Positions 12,500 through 26,108 of a stretch of 64,000 bases of DNA are shown here, in pieces. The stretch is from Heliocidaris tuberculata. Lineage: Eukaryota > Echinodermata > Echinoidea > Camarodonta > Echinometridae. The notes under the pieces were generated by a model, which was given only the letters and a program-made list of their open reading frames with translations, had not been told where the DNA came from and did not search any database. The stretch's first letter is position 1. Every line of letters begins with the position of its first letter. A program made the position numbers and the translations under genes. The DNA lies in contig CM046838.1 of assembly GCA_025618425.1 (NCBI GenBank), positions 17,544,129-17,608,128 on the forward strand. The letters are read 5' to 3'.

Positions 12500-13260
12500 G
12501 ATCAAATTATCTATGTATACAACTACATGTATGCTCTATGTCCAATGATAAACATAAGAGCTAAATGTATACATGCAGCATTCTAATCTAAAAAAATCAA
12601 TAGGTCCTTCCTGAAACATTCAGTTCCAACTCAATCTGAACAGCCATACATGTACATGTACATAATAATAATAATACCTGCATTTATATGGCGCCTTTCC
12701 AGAACTTTAGTAACTGATCAAAGCGCTTTACAGTGTATTATTACCCCGGTAATTGGATCCATTTACGATTCTGCACTTACAGTGCACATTCTCCACTCCA
12801 TTAGGGAGCATATTCCAGTCTGGCGGCCATTTCACAGGCGCACATATACTATTCCAGTTACAATGACATTCACATCCTACCTGGTACCCATTTAACACCT
12901 GGGTGGAAAGTGACAAATGTAGATTAATGCCTTGCCAAAGGCCATTAGTGCCGCGGTGGGACTCGAACCACGAACCATGTGATCCGCGGTCCAGTGACGT
13001 ATCCACTAGACCACGAAACCTCTACATGTACATGTATGTGCATGTATAAATTTATTGCCCAGGTCTGCCCATTGCATTCTGGTTCCAAACAGACAAAATT
13101 ATCTATGTATAAGTGTATATGCTTTATGTCCAATGATAAGCATTAGAGCTACAGTGTAGTTTCATCTCCAAAAATCAATAGTTCCTTCCTAAAACATTCA
13201 GTTTCAACTCCATCTGAACAGCCATAATGAATAAATTTATTGCCCAGGTCTGCCCATTAC
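12500..13260. repeat. Tandem duplication of about 190 bp interrupted by a SINE
   Basis: The blocks TTATCTATGTATA, TATGTCCAATGATAA, AAAATCAATAG, TCCTTCCTGAAACATTCAGTT and CATCTGAACAGCCATA occur at about 12507-12648 and again at about 13098-13226. AAATTTATTGCCCAGGTCTG occurs at about 13047 and 13234. The SINE at 12661-13022 inserted between the copies. Confidence 0.6.
12661..13022 (-). mobile_element. tRNA-derived SINE, full length, with 14 bp target duplication
   Basis: Read on the minus strand, the head (13020 to about 12945) is tRNA-like: A box TGGTCTAGTGG, B box GGTTCGAGTCC. A unique body follows with GCGCC, AAGCGCTTT and CCCCGG words, and then a TTATTATTATTA tail at 12661. TACATGTACATGTA flanks both ends (12647-12660 and 13023-13036). 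That word is common in this genome, so the duplication call carries some doubt. A truncated relative is at 536-745. Confidence 0.8.
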
Positions 13261-13450
13261 ATTGTTCTTGATGTGCAATAGTGATTGGGATGGGACCCTT
13301 GAGAATATGAGCTCTGTTTTCGTCCCTTGTAATGGTTATTGTAAGGAACAACAGAGGGCAGGGAAGAAGAAAATCAATATATTGCTTGATGCATGTCTTA
13401 ATTATTGTAAACAACAGATGAATAAACAAATACACCCATACTCGCACAGA

Positions 13451-13451
<1 letters not shown>

Positions 13452-13492
<41 letters not shown>

Positions 13493-13760
13493 CTACATGT
13501 ATACTCATTTCCTATATTGTACATGTATGCTGTCTTTCGCTTTATTTCCTACATTACATTTTCTCCCCAACCCCCCCCCCCCTCTTTCTCTCTCCAGCCT
13601 TTTCTGGTCTACATACATGTATATGTACATATGTATTGTGTATACATCTCCCACTGATCTGTATCTCTCTCTCTCTCTTTCTTGTCTCTCTCTCTTTATC
13701 TTTCTTCTCTCTCTCTCTCTCTCTCTCTCTGTCTGTCTGTCTCTCTTTCATTAGAACTCT
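13452..13760. repeat. AT, C and CT simple-repeat cluster
   Basis: A TA run (13452-13489), a C run near 13569-13581 and CT/GTCT arrays (13660-13745). These create spurious Tyr/Ile and Leu/Ser frames on both strands. Confidence 0.85.
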
Positions 13761-14550
13761 CTTTAATTTCACTCTGCATGTACGTCTCAAATATTAGTCT
13801 CTGTTAATATGATAGATAAACACCTATACACTACATGTACGATGCATCTCCATATTTGTCAACATGAAGGGCCTACTATATAGATCACATTACAATACAT
13901 GCAGACCCATAATTTCCTCAAAATAAACACCAGCCTTTGAATTCACACAATTCACTTCCAAGACAATTTGGGCATTTTGTAACAACAGAGAGGGGAACCA
14001 GGATCACACTTGCACCCGTTTGTCACTAGGCATTTCCCCAACTCCTACATAACACCACCAATCTAGGATTTCTACCAAATTGACTCCTGCATTCTTACAG
14101 GTGACCCCTTCTCGTTCCCTTGCTCTTGGTGGATCCATCATCATTGATACCGCTCATACAGCCAGCATCTGTCTGCACCGCGCACTATCAAAGAATCGGG
14201 GACCAGACTCCACAGCAGTAAACAAATGGGTGCACTGATGAGAGTTGAGTCGTTAGGGGGAGAGATACGGGGAGAAAAGATCGCGCCTGACCCACATAAT
14301 TTGCGACCCGCACTCTATAAAGTTGTTTGTGACAAGGGATATGTAATAGGTTCCAAAAATCACTGTCGCTCCATGATCTTGAATTTGAACCCAATTTCAG
14401 GATGCAAATAACATTGGTATGATTTCATAAAATATTTCTATATTTGGAGGTTTGGTGGTAAACAGCTGAAGTTGATCACAGGACTGCCTTGTCAAGGACC
14501 GACCTTTACAAGCATATAGGCATATGTATAATAAATGATTGTTTTAGAAC

Positions 14551-14685
14551 TTAACCCTTTCCAGACAATTGACCACATTTTGTGGTTTGGCTCAATAACT
14601 TCTGATTCAGAGCCCTAAAAAATATACCAGATGCATGAGTATAAAGAGCAAAAATTTCTGCATGCACTGTGTCCATTTTGATTAC
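14551..14685 (-). mobile_element. Truncated inverted copy of the TTAACCCTTTC element family
   Basis: It starts TTAACCCTTTCCAGACAATT and continues GACCACATTTTGTGGTTTGG, CTCAATAACTT and AAAAATTTCTGCA. These match the reverse complement of the right end of the copies at 50803-51214 and 52706-53109. The left end of the family is missing here. Confidence 0.7.
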
Positions 14686-15828
14686 ATACATGTATCATTC
14701 ATGACATTAAGTCGCATCATTTGTCTCCACAAATGTATCATAGGCCTCTGCTAAAAAGACTGTTATAAATGAACACATGCAATGATAAATTATAAATACT
14801 GGTCTGGACAAAAAGCTCCCTTCCTATTAAGTAAATTTGACACAATTTTCTTCAGTGGTCAAATCAGGGCAAAATGCAAGCTGAAAGAAACAAACCTAAA
14901 CGTCAGCATTTCAACAGTTCTTATCTACTGGCATATCACAGGCATGGGTAGAATTAGTTATCTAATTACATGCCAAAATTAGATAGAGCCATATATCTCC
15001 CATCTACACTATTTGCTTTTCTTCTTTTGACTTGGGAAACATGTGTTTGGAGATAAGATTTGGAAAGGAATGCAAATATAGCATTGGTCATTGTCCGGTT
15101 AATTATACCATGAATCATGAGAGATTATTCAAGTATTAAGGGCAAATTGGAATCCTACATACATATTTATTTCAAAAGAATGTATTATAACTCAATGCTG
15201 ATGCAAGATTCTCTCAATCCCAGTTAAAATCAAATAATAAAATATAATGCAATATTACATGTATATCAGAGATAACAGCAAGACACATATTACAAGCCAT
15301 GTCTTGAAAATACATGTCCATCTAGCCATTCACCAAGTATACATATAATTCATTTGAAAATGTTAATAATAATAACATATTGATTCTTTCTTACCAATTA
15401 TGCTAGATTCATTCATAAATTATACAAAAATAATCTGATATTGAAAGTGAGTGATTCGAGGAGAGGTGGGTGGGATTCAAGTCCACAACTCACATACATG
15501 TACATCTTGTACTATGTCTACGGACTCAGCCAGTGCTCTCCACTGGAGGAAGAGAAATATCACAGTGCCTTGTACTCAGGCTAGCTGTCTGCTATTCCCA
15601 ACCCCATCCTTTTCTAGAGTTACACTTGTTCAGATTTTGAAGGGTGTGTCTACCAAGAATGATAAACATCTGGCATTCCAAAGGATCCTAAACTCTAGCC
15701 TTTTAGATTATTGTACATGCTATACAATGTATGTTCAAATACAGGTAGCCTCATTGCAGGCCTACATGTACATCATGGACCTATCATGCCTTCATGTCAA
15801 TACGTGAGTACAGTGCAGGGCAACATAC

Positions 15829-16039
15829 TACTGTAAAATCAGAAATTTTCGCGTGCATGAAACTTTCGCAAATTTCTCAAGTGGTCAAGATTCGCAAAAG
15901 TTTCGTGCCACGAATTAATCAAATCATAATTGAGACAACATAAAATTATTGCAATTCACGACAGTTTCTTGCTGCAAAATTGGCTGCCATTAACGATTCG
16001 CGAAAATTTTATGTCGCGAAAGTATCTAGTTTTACAGTA
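15829..16039. mobile_element. 211 bp MITE with CTGTAAAA ends, copy 1
   Basis: Flanked by TA, it starts CTGTAAAA and ends TTTTACAG. The interior carries CGCGAAA/TTTCGCG words in both orientations, so the whole unit folds back. A diverged second copy starts at 18852. Confidence 0.65.
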
Positions 16040-17289
16040 TTCCAAATTCATACTGATCAACATTGTTTTAATTTTGTATAATTTCTAAATGCCTGCACGT
16101 ATTTGAGACTAATAAATGTAAAGTGAAAAAACATTTTGACATTTGGCTTTCAAGCTGCAGTTCAGCAATAGATAGCATGTAGTGTACATTCAGGGAACAT
16201 TTCCCTGGTATATACAATATAGTATTTTCTGAACAGGCTACAACTAGAAATGGGAGTAGAAACTGCCCCAAGACCCAATCACTCCTCCATTTGAATCTCT
16301 GAATCAGCAGACTCCTAAATTCCTAGCATTGTTTTGATGTCACAAACTGTGTCACTCTGTCCCAGATTCTACCCTAAAGAAGAAATAGAATCTCTACCAG
16401 GCTGTGTGTTGTGATAATGTTGACTTTCTGATCTCTGTTTATCCCCAATTGGCCATATCCAAACTACTAGCAGGAGTCCGTCTTCTTCACCTTCTAAAAC
16501 TAAAGGCATGAGCAACCACCATGTAGTACTAACCATGCGGAATAAGGAAAGTTCACTTCAACAATGCACACACTCAGTTTAATAGCTAGGAGTCTGATTC
16601 TGATAAGACAGAAGTTCTATTCTCAATCTATAATATTTCTGGTTATTCAACGAAAGTGTCATGAATAGCAATACCATGATGCCACTAGATGTATGAACCA
16701 ACAGTATCAAAGTGCTCTACGATGGATTCTCACTTGAGTTTTTTTAAGAAATAAACAAAATACCAACTGGAGTTATTAAAAGCTCCACTGAAGTGAGCAA
16801 ATATGTCTTAAAACTCTTCTTGCGCAAAGTTTCAAAAGAACACTCAGAAATCAGAATGAAGTCTCTTCATTTCACTGTTTTATATCAGCAGTGGATACAA
16901 AACCCCAGTAAAATTGCTCTTTGTTGGCTTTTTACTTGAGTAAAAAAGTTTTACTGCCTTGAGTAAAGCATTTGATTTACTTTGAGCAAAGAAGTTTAAA
17001 ACTCTTAAGTACAGTAAAAGTGTTTAAAGGCGGTAAGTCGGCAGTGCCCATGTGTTTCTATGCAGTCCAGGCAAAGGCGAGTTCGGAGATTTCCGTATTT
17101 GTACACATCAACTTATGTACACATCACAGCAATCAATGCGGATTTTGCCGAGGAGAAGGACATTTCGCTGATCCTCAATATGCTTTCGACTAGACCTAGT
17201 TTCGCATGCGCACGAACTATTATGCAGCATCAGCAAACACAGATTTTTCTCCATTGAAACCGCCGCCTGACCGCCTTTAAGTGAATAGT

Positions 17290-18560
17290 CAGAATTAGGT
17301 CTACATCTCATCAATCCTCTACATGGTGGCAGCAGTGGGATAGGAACATACAGCATCTAAGTGCTCTACAATCATTGGTTTGTGACTTGAGTTGATAGTT
17401 TAACTGAATTTAGCTAAGAGTTTCAAAACTCTTCTTGAATGAATATTTATAAGTGTAATACTGGCCCTGTTCAGGCGCTTTTTGGAAGCGAACCGTGCCG
17501 TAGCGTACTGTGCCGACCCATGCCGCGCCAAAGCGTACCGTGCCAGGGTGGTTAGAAAGCGAGCGTTCAGGCACTTATTGGGAAGTTAACCTTGGAGGTA
17601 CGTATTCCGCACGCTTCGCGCTCGGATGCGGGAGGACGATACGTTGCGTAGCAACCGGGGTCAAAGGTGAGGAATTTGGCACGCTATTCAACACAACTAT
17701 CACGCCCTGGGCTCAATCGAGCTCTTGATCACTGCTCTACACTGTATTGCTAATAAACTCATGCACTAAGTGAATAAAAAAAACATGCAATTTAGCGCGT
17801 TCGTTGAATTACCACTTCTGGTACGGTACGGTTTGCGTTCAGGTGCTCGTCGAGGCACGGTACGGTACGGTTCACAATTCTGGTTCACAATTCTGGAGCA
17901 GCACGGTATGGATACGGTTCACTTTAGAGCATTCAGGCACCTCCTCTGGCACGGTACAGTACGCTTTGGCACGGGTACGGTATGCTTCAAGAGAGCGCCT
18001 GAACAGGGCCACTGAGACTACTAACATCACATCATTCCTTGCATGGTGGCGGCAGTGGGATAGGAACCTATATCATCTAAGTGCTCTGCAATCATTGGTT
18101 TGTGACTTGAGTAAAGAGATTCACTGACTTGAGTTGAGAGTTTCACTGAATTTAGCTAAGAGTTTCAAAACTCTTCTCGAGTAAAGATTTATAAATGTAA
18201 TACTGAGACTCACATCACATCATTCCTTGCATGGTTTGGGTTTGGTTTGGTTTGGTTTTATTTTCCATATAAAAATGCAATATAAACATAAATACATGCA
18301 AATCAATATATCATACAAGTGAATAATCAAATAAAGAAAATAAACATATATGATACCATGGCTGGAAGCTCTAATCAGAGCCATTATTAAAATGGCTCTG
18401 TTCTTCCTAGAGGTCCAGTTGGCAGCAGTGGGATAGGAACCTACATCATCAAGGTATTCTATCTTGGTCACTGACATAGGCCCAACTCAGACTGATGGTG
18501 GCAGTGGTTGAATACAAACCCATGCCATCAGAGAGCCCTACCTTGGTTTCTCACTAATAT
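17290..18560. repeat. Diverged tandem repeat array (GTGGCAGCAGTGGGATAGGAA family)
   Basis: The core TGGCAGCAGTGGGATAGGAA recurs near 17323, 18046 (one change) and 18420, with a shorter relative near 18495. Two copies are followed by CATCTAAGTGCTCT and CAATCATTGGTTTGTGACTT. The linked block GAATTTAGCTAAGAGTTTCA recurs near 17407 and 18148. A DNA element (17463-18010) and a second insert with GGTTT repeats (from about 18235) interrupt it. Confidence 0.7.
17463..18010. mobile_element. 548 bp DNA element with ACT target duplication and a paralogous empty site
   Basis: The left end GGCCCTGTTCAGGCGCT is the exact reverse complement of the right end at 17994-18010. Similarity decays inward through GTACCGTGCC/GGCACGGTAC subrepeats. 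ACT lies directly outside both ends (17460-17462 and 18011-18013). The related array unit at 18196-18209 reads GTAATACTGAGACT with a single ACT and no insert, so it acts as an empty site. No transposase is present. The 3 bp duplication and GGCCCTGTTCAG-type ends suggest a PIF/Harbinger-like origin; this is inference. Confidence 0.8.
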
Positions 18561-18851
18561 TTCAAGTAAAATATATTTGTCATTTTACTGCAGTTGATAT
18601 ACAGTCATTCTGTACACATAATCTTGTCAAATGGACTTATAATGTAAAACACATGTATTAAAAAGCAGATTACTATCATTTAACAGGAAACATCAACAAT
18701 TCAAGATGGATTTACATGTATCATTAATCCACCAATTTCCAACACGCTTCAAATGTCAAATAGTATTTTTTGTGCTCATCGCATTCACAAAAGTCCTGTA
18801 GAAAACATAATAGGGCCAGCACACATTTAGCAAGGTCTCTAAAAACAGAGG

Positions 18852-19036
18852 ACTGTAAAACCAGAAATATTTGCATGCATGAAACTTTCGCTAATTTTGC
18901 GAGTAGTCGAGGTTCGCGAAAGTTTCATGCCGCTAAATTATCAAATCAAAATTGGAACAACATAAAATTATTGCAAGTTGCAAAAGTTTCTTGCTGCTGA
19001 AACAATTCGCAAAAGTTATATGTAGCGTAAAGAACT
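18852..19036. mobile_element. MITE with ACTGTAAAA start, copy 2 (right end lost)
   Basis: It follows 15829-16039 in order: ACTGTAAAAcCAGAAAT, GCATGAAACTTTCGC, GAAAGTTTC, then AACAACATAAAATTATTGCAA. The right terminal TTTTACAG is missing. Confidence 0.6.
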
Positions 19037-20231
19037 CTCTTCTACACTGTACCTGCAGCTAGACTTCTTTCAATAGAGCTCTGGAAAATGCAACCCACAA
19101 GATGTATTTAGAGATAATTGTGCTCAAATTACTCAGTCTGTCACTCAGGCAAACTGGAAAACAGCTCCATATTACACAAAAACAATGCAAATTCCTTGGA
19201 ACTTGAGTCACACAAACCCAATCTCTTCTCTCCAGAACAAACATGATACAACAAGCTAACTTTTGTTCAATCACCTCCATGTCTACAGAGTCGATTCTTG
19301 GAGTGTGTTCACACATACATAAAACTTCAAGAATATAAGTAATTTCAATATCCCCTCAATGTTTTTGGATATTATTGTAAATCAACAAATATTAAAAGGA
19401 ATAAGGGGAATCATTTTAAATTAACAGAAAGCAAGGAATTGAAAATAGGTTAGACAAAACAAGAAGGAGACACAACTATGACAGACTTTTTAACAACAAT
19501 CACATGTAATCAATTAAAAATGTCCCAGTAAACAGAAATCTTCATGTTCTATTTTTATTTTTTTTAATATATTATTTATTACTTATTATATATTATTTCC
19601 ATCTAATTATATCTATAAAAAGTCCCTGCATTTTATTCCAGTAACTCATCTGATACATTTTTATAAGAAAGGTATTTCTGCTAAGTTTAATCAAAAGAAA
19701 CATCAAGCTTGAGTTGAAAGAAGAAGTTTAACTCTCAATTCTGCATACTTTTTCAGACAAGGCATTTTACTGAATTTGTCATTGTTTTATGATTGTGTTT
19801 ATCATATTTGTGAACAACATCTGTTTTGTTTTTCATCTTGTTCAAATGGACATTTAGGCCTACTTCACTAAATGAATGCAGCAATTTTGTATCATAATCA
19901 ATCTAGAATTATGTAGAAGACATGTGTCCACACTACCTAAAGGCTGCCTTTTTCATGCAAACACAACTAGATATTTGAAGAAAATAAACTAATTCCAATA
20001 AAGGTCCCACCTAAAAGTATATTCTGATCCAATAAGAATACCAGTAACTTCTTTGCTCCCCCCCCCCCCCTTCAACTCCAAAGTTCTTCAGCAATTTCTT
20101 CCAGACTATATTTCTTGACAAACATATTCTCTTGTTTGTTATGAATGTTATTTTGATGTCTTGAAAGCTATACATGAATATTTTGTCATAGCCAAAAAAA
20201 GTTGGATAGGACTGCTCACCATAGTGTGTAT

Positions 20232-20470
20232 GCATGGGCGCAAATCCAGGGGGAACAGGGGGACATGTCCCCCCCCCCCCCCCCACTTTTTTTTTTTTGT
20301 TGCTTGTCAGAGAATTTTGGAGGAAAACTAAGAGCCAAAAAATGCGATAAACTTTTTTTTTGGGGGGGGGGTGTTGTCAGAAAAAAATTTCAGGCATTTC
20401 AGACAGGTACAAAAGTTAGATCATGTGGTGTCCCCCCCCCCCTCCGAATTTCAAAATGGATATGCGCCAC
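20232..20470. mobile_element. Short element with GGCGCA ends and G/C homopolymers
   Basis: The left end ATGGGCGCAAATCC and the reverse complement of the right end, AGTGGCGCATATCC, are similar. Inside are long C and G runs (20270, 20361, 20433) and little else. A comparable design is seen at 30047-30353. No coding capacity. Confidence 0.5.
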
Positions 20471-20937
20471 TGTGTGTATGTGTCAACATGCTCAAGAGTT
20501 CACATTAAGCATATGACTGAAAGATTGCAGTAATATTATACTTTGTGTTTACAGAGATTTCAATGAGATAGAGTGCACATTATAAACTTTATTGGACTTG
20601 GAACTCTATGATATACAGTATATGCACACATAAACTACATGATGCATGTATTCAGAGGGAATGTCTACTTTCTAGTAACCTGAAGAAAGCTTGGAAAGTA
20701 ACTAAAATAACTACTTTAATAGTGGCATGCTCCAGGCAGCAAATGGACAGCCTCTAACACTTTTGCTGCTTTCAGTTGTTCACAGCAATCTTGATTTAGG
20801 ATTCACTCAACAAGCCAGACCAGACGAACATTTAATATTTTATAAAAACCAAAGACAGTTTTTGCAAGATACTTTCTACTCATCTCCTTCTTTCTTCTGT
20901 TTTCTCTTCTGTTTTTCTCTTCCATCTCTTTCTAACC

Positions 20938-20979
<42 letters not shown>

Positions 20980-22859
20980 TACACACTTCACATGTTTTCC
21001 GTGACAAGCTGGAGCAGGCGGGTAACATCACAATGCTCGCCTCAGGATCTCAGATAGACTTGATAACAGGGGGTTGGGTAGAAGGATACCACAATTACAA
21101 ATAGCAAAGACAAGAAGAAAAAAATACTTGTTGACTCCAGATATGATCAGGGCAAAAATGTCTTGGTTCAAGGAATCCAAAAATAGATCCTGTCAACTGA
21201 TTTTCGACCTTTAAGAGACCTTCCAAGGGTCACATTCCATAATGGAAAGAAAAAATAATAAAATTTGAGACTCTGCGCAGGGAAGAATCATGAATGCAGT
21301 GTACAAATATGTGTATTTGTGTATGATGTAAATATATTGCTACAAAATGCATACAGGCATATTATTTGACATGCATATATTACATTTAAAATAATTCTCT
21401 TGGAATTAAGTTTCAAATTTTCATATCTTTTTTTTTATTACAAATGCACATGAACATTCATTTTATTGCATATATGCTATACACTAGTATGCTATTCTGA
21501 AAATGACAAACTTAAAACAAAAGCAATTTAGATTTGTGACAAGATTAATTCATTAATATGTTTATGGAAGCCATCAACCCACAAATCTTTCCTTTTTTTT
21601 CTCTCTCTCTCTCTCTTCTTTGTTTAGCAGTTACAGAACATCACTGATGGAATGTCTTTTGTATCAACATATAAAGGTCCTGTTCTGATATAGTTTAAAT
21701 GCCTACAAGAAATGGTAAAGAAGTCTGAAGGCGCATATGAATATTACAAATTTTCATGGAATCGGTTTCTATAGATTAAGTCAAAGGATCTTGAACAACA
21801 CTGTGAGTCCATGCAGACCTGTTGAATCCCATTCACACAATATACAAATAATAATATCAGTAACAGGGGCAAGTAACCTATAAACTTTTGAGTAATTGTT
21901 ATCTCCTGTCTTGGAATTAGGCAAAGTGCTAATGAAAAATATTTTGGAAAATGCATTTCAAGCAATTTCATTATTATCAAAGGGGGACAGGACATTTTTT
22001 TTTTACATTATTCTCTACAGCATCAGGTAAAAAGCTGTATAATTTATTAGCAATTTCTGAAATGTGCTTACTAATTATTTAAAGCAGACAATCCGTCAAA
22101 CATCATCTGGCCACTGACAGCCAGTAGACTATTATCCGTGTCAACATTTACATTCTAGATAAAGTCTGCTTCAACTCATAATTTTTCATAGGCCCCTATA
22201 TTTAACAGATAGCATTACTCAAATCATCCCTTATATGAGTGTGACTCAATTTTTGAGTTTCCCATCTTACTGCCCATAACAATTACTTGCTTCTTATCAA
22301 TTTGTAGACTATAACATAGGCTTACATTCAAGATGAACGTTTAGTTGGGAGCAAATTCAAGTAACATGAAAAAAGGTATTTTAAAGATAGCCTATCATGC
22401 TTACAGAAACAAAAAGATGACGTGCATGAAAACCCTATTAAATCTCAATCACAAGACAACAAATGTCAATTTTGATTTTTGGCCACTATCAATGTGACAA
22501 ATTGTTAATTACACCAGTACTATAAATTTTCTATCATGTCTATACATGGCCTGTAAAATGAAACTATATTTCATTGACAATGAAAGTCTAACAGCATCTC
22601 TTGACCTCAGCTCAACAACACTTACTTTCCAAAACGCAAATCATGCAAATTCACTATTTTTTTCTGAAATGATAATTGAAATTAAACAGGCACAACTCTG
22701 GGCAACATTTTAGTAATTTTACACAATTAATCAGCAAAATATCTAATTCAAATTAGTAATTCACTGAAATATCTAATAGATTCCTTTAAATTGTTGAACA
22801 ATTTTCTTATCCTCACATAAGGCCACATCATAAGTCACAAATAAGTATTACACTTGATT

Positions 22860-23460
22860 TCACCGATTAGCAAGAATGCAATGACACAAATGACAGGGAC
22901 AACAATTGCAGAAAGTAAAGTGTGAACAGGTTTCCGGTAGCTGGAGAGGTATCGCACACTTGTTGCATAGTACCGGAGAGTTCTGGCGCTCAGGGCGTGC
23001 GAATATGCGCACAAATCCCCGAGAGAGAGGTACGGGACAGTGCACTTCCTAAATTTGATTGAAATGTGTTAGTTTTACTTACTCTCAACACCTTTTCCCG
23101 ATCATAAGATTGGCTCGAACCATATCAAACGAAACTGGTTGAAACATCAATTTTCAAATCGATGATGATCTCTGATATTGTTCTACAGAAACAAAATTTT
23201 ATAAATCCGTGAAAATTTCCTTCGGAACCAACCAAGTTTCGAGTCGGCAGACGATATAAGACGGTCGCCTTACCGTATATACGAAATATATTATACACAC
23301 ACAATTACTCAGTACATGGAACAAGTGCATACACACACACAAGACACACGCAAGGAGCGCTGGTAGAGCGAAGTCACATTCGGCAGGTGCGCTCAGTCAC
23401 TGGTAGGAAAAGAAAGGGACCGACGCCAAATTCAGTTTCCATGGATATGTCGAGAGAGGG
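22860..23460 (-). promoter_or_regulatory. Candidate promoter or untranslated first exon of the minus-strand gene
   Basis: The stretch is richer in GC and CpG than the several kilobases around it (for example ACCGGAGAG, GGCGCTCAGGGCG, CGAATATGCGCAC) and lacks the repeat families seen elsewhere. The spliced leader of the exon at 5180 requires an upstream exon at higher coordinates, and this is the most gene-like unassigned DNA in that direction. No TATA box or donor site decides it; placement is inference. Confidence 0.25.
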
Positions 23461-25832
23461 GAATTCCTATTCGCATGAGTGATATGAAGTCTTATTGTCG
23501 TGTCATTTTGAGCGGGAATTCTGGTGATGTTTCCCCCCCCCCCCCTTTTTAATCAACTTTATTTGTTATTCTTTGAAATTAGTGAAGTTATCACTTTCAT
23601 TTGTGTGTGCAGTGAAAGTATTTTTTCTGGTAGGAAAGCTTATTTTACAGGATGATAGTCGTATTTTTCAATCTGAAAGTTATTTTTTAGATTGTTTATA
23701 TTAATGATTTGAAAGCTCAAAAGTAGCATTCTTCACTTTCTCTCTGACCAAAAGAAATCTGCGAGAAATTGTGCAGATCCTATCTTGAACCTGTTGCGGT
23801 TCCTCATCCCCAAAATCGATGCTCCAACATCATCTGACTGGTCTTTACATCCAGTGACCGTAAGATGGCGCCGTACCGCTCCTATCCACACAATAAAGTA
23901 CAAATAACCCTATTTTTTTTCTTTTTCTCCCCCCCCCCCCCCCCCCGGTTCCGCGGCCCATGCATGGGTGTTAAGTCTGGATATCTTGGGGGCATTCCAC
24001 AGGAGCTGTTAATCATTAGCTTCAACAGCCCCTTGCCTCATTTTGAATAACTCAATTATCATTACAAAAGGCTTTTTTTGCTCATTGTGCAGTCTCATCC
24101 AAATCAGACAAGGTATTCTTGATGTTGGCGCAAATGGGTTTTCACCCAGACACATTAATTGATTCCTATCCAGTAAATTCATTACTGATTCCCCACAAAT
24201 GTGGTATCAAATAAAACTGGAAGAGTTATTCTATCTAACTGTGGTGAAAGAATTATGATATTTCTGTCATATTTGTAATATAAGCATTTGAAAAAGTGTA
24301 ACATTTTTTCTGACTCGCACTGTAGTGGAGATGTGTAAATGCACGCTTATGCCAGGACAAAATCGCCATGATTGGTCGTCGTGGCCCCTGGCCCCTGGCC
24401 ACTTATTGTGACTTCTCATCAAATTGTGCTTGTTTATCTGGTCACTTATTACATCTTTAATCCCTACTTACCAGCATATTTATCTTTTTGCACTTTCTGT
24501 TATTCTGTTATATTAATCCTCTTTCACTATTTCCCTTCTCATTATCATGTACTCACAATACAGACACCTCTAAAAGAGAAATTGGATTCTGCAGACCAAG
24601 GACATCCCATGTCGTTCCTAACAAGCCGCACCCTTTCAAACATTCCCCTGAAATAAATCACACATTTCCTTCAAGCTATTATTTCGGAGAGAAATTAATT
24701 TCAAAATTTTGGTTATAAGGCAAAAGTTGATCAAAATTCAAGCTCAATGATAATGTTTCCCAAAAGCTCTCCGATTTGTTTAGCTATAGAAGTTACATAG
24801 CTTGAAAGTTAGAAAACTTGAATAAAGTTGTAAAACCGAATGTTAACAAGCCTAAAACAAGATCCCACAATATTCTTATGATCTATATGGTATTTTATAA
24901 CTTAGTCTCTGAAGTAGGACGATAAGAAGCTTATTTCAGCATATTAATTTGACTTGCGACAAAATACTAGTACCCTCTTGAACTAATACATGTAGACACC
25001 TAAGGCACAACATAGCTAGAATTTTACATTCCAATATTCGTATTTGTTATGTTTCTAGAGTTCGTTAAGAAAAAAATCACACATTCAGTGGCTTCTCGAA
25101 CCAATCGCAAATTTGACTTCGTTTTCTGTACATTGTATATCGATTAGCTTACAAATTATCCACTCATTATCAAACTAGATCGGTGCAATAATGTATGGAT
25201 TAACTGTAAAAACAAGGTCTATTGGCCGTTTCAAAATACAAAAAGAGGTTTTGAAAATATCTGAATAAAGGTCGTCAGTGGGGGGTCTAAAAGTACGGCC
25301 AAAAAATAAATGTTTTTTTTATTTGTGACAATGGATCCCCTTTGACATTTTTTCGCCCGTTACGACGAGCGACATGATCAGTGAAGAATGAAATTATTCT
25401 CCTGGCGTGTGCTAAAACACGAGTAGATTCGCCAGGATTACAATAGAAAATAGTCTTGTAATATATACAACTTTCTATATAGAGAGAATAAAGAGAATCG
25501 ATGAATTACAGGTTTATATTAAAAAAAAGAATATAGGAATAAGAAACATATCAACAAGAAATAAAAAATAACAAGAACAGTAGGCTTCATTAAAAAAAAA
25601 CAACAATAAATTCATACTTGAAAATTGCAGTTCGTCTGAAACTGACCAATGTGTTTGTCTTTCTACAAGCAAATTTCCATTGGATGATAATTGAAACTGA
25701 ATTTGGAGAAAGATTTAAATACAATTCAAACGCTTTCAATTTTATTTAAAAAGTCAAAGTTCCCTGTACACTTACATGACTATTAAATACTGATTCCTTA
25801 ATCTACATCAAAATCATCATATTCAGTGCTAA

Positions 25833-25863
<31 letters not shown>

Positions 25864-26077
25864 TTGAGGTATCCCGTATATACGCATAATGATGGTGTTC
25901 ATGAATAGGTCTAATTTAAAACAAAATATTATCATTTTAAAAGAAAATAAAATGTACACATACATTGGAAAGGAGAAGAAGTTAACTGAAGCAAGAGTTT
26001 GAATGAATTAGAAGGGGAAAAATAAGATGACTTTCGGGAGAAGCTCGAGCAGTGTCTGGTAGGATTTGAAGAATACA

Positions 26078-26108
<31 letters not shown>

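Larger units (their letters stand above)
5185..22850. other. Presumed long 5' intron or intergenic DNA, repeat-rich, no supported coding exon
   Basis: This 17.6 kb stretch upstream of the minus-strand exon contains only short, low-complexity frames. It holds several inverted-repeat elements, two or more SINE-like copies, microsatellites and homopolymers, listed separately. Some low-repeat islands (6700-6850 with a TGACGTCA word; 14150-14340; 21000-21090) could be regulatory or untranslated exons, but nothing in the sequence decides this. Confidence 0.5.

Noticed and set aside
21000..21100. Possible coding exon (FRDKLEQAGNITMLASG frame)
   Set aside because: Protein-like for about 35 codons but preceded by a CT/CA microsatellite and with no clear splice donor or homologue; may be conserved non-coding DNA.
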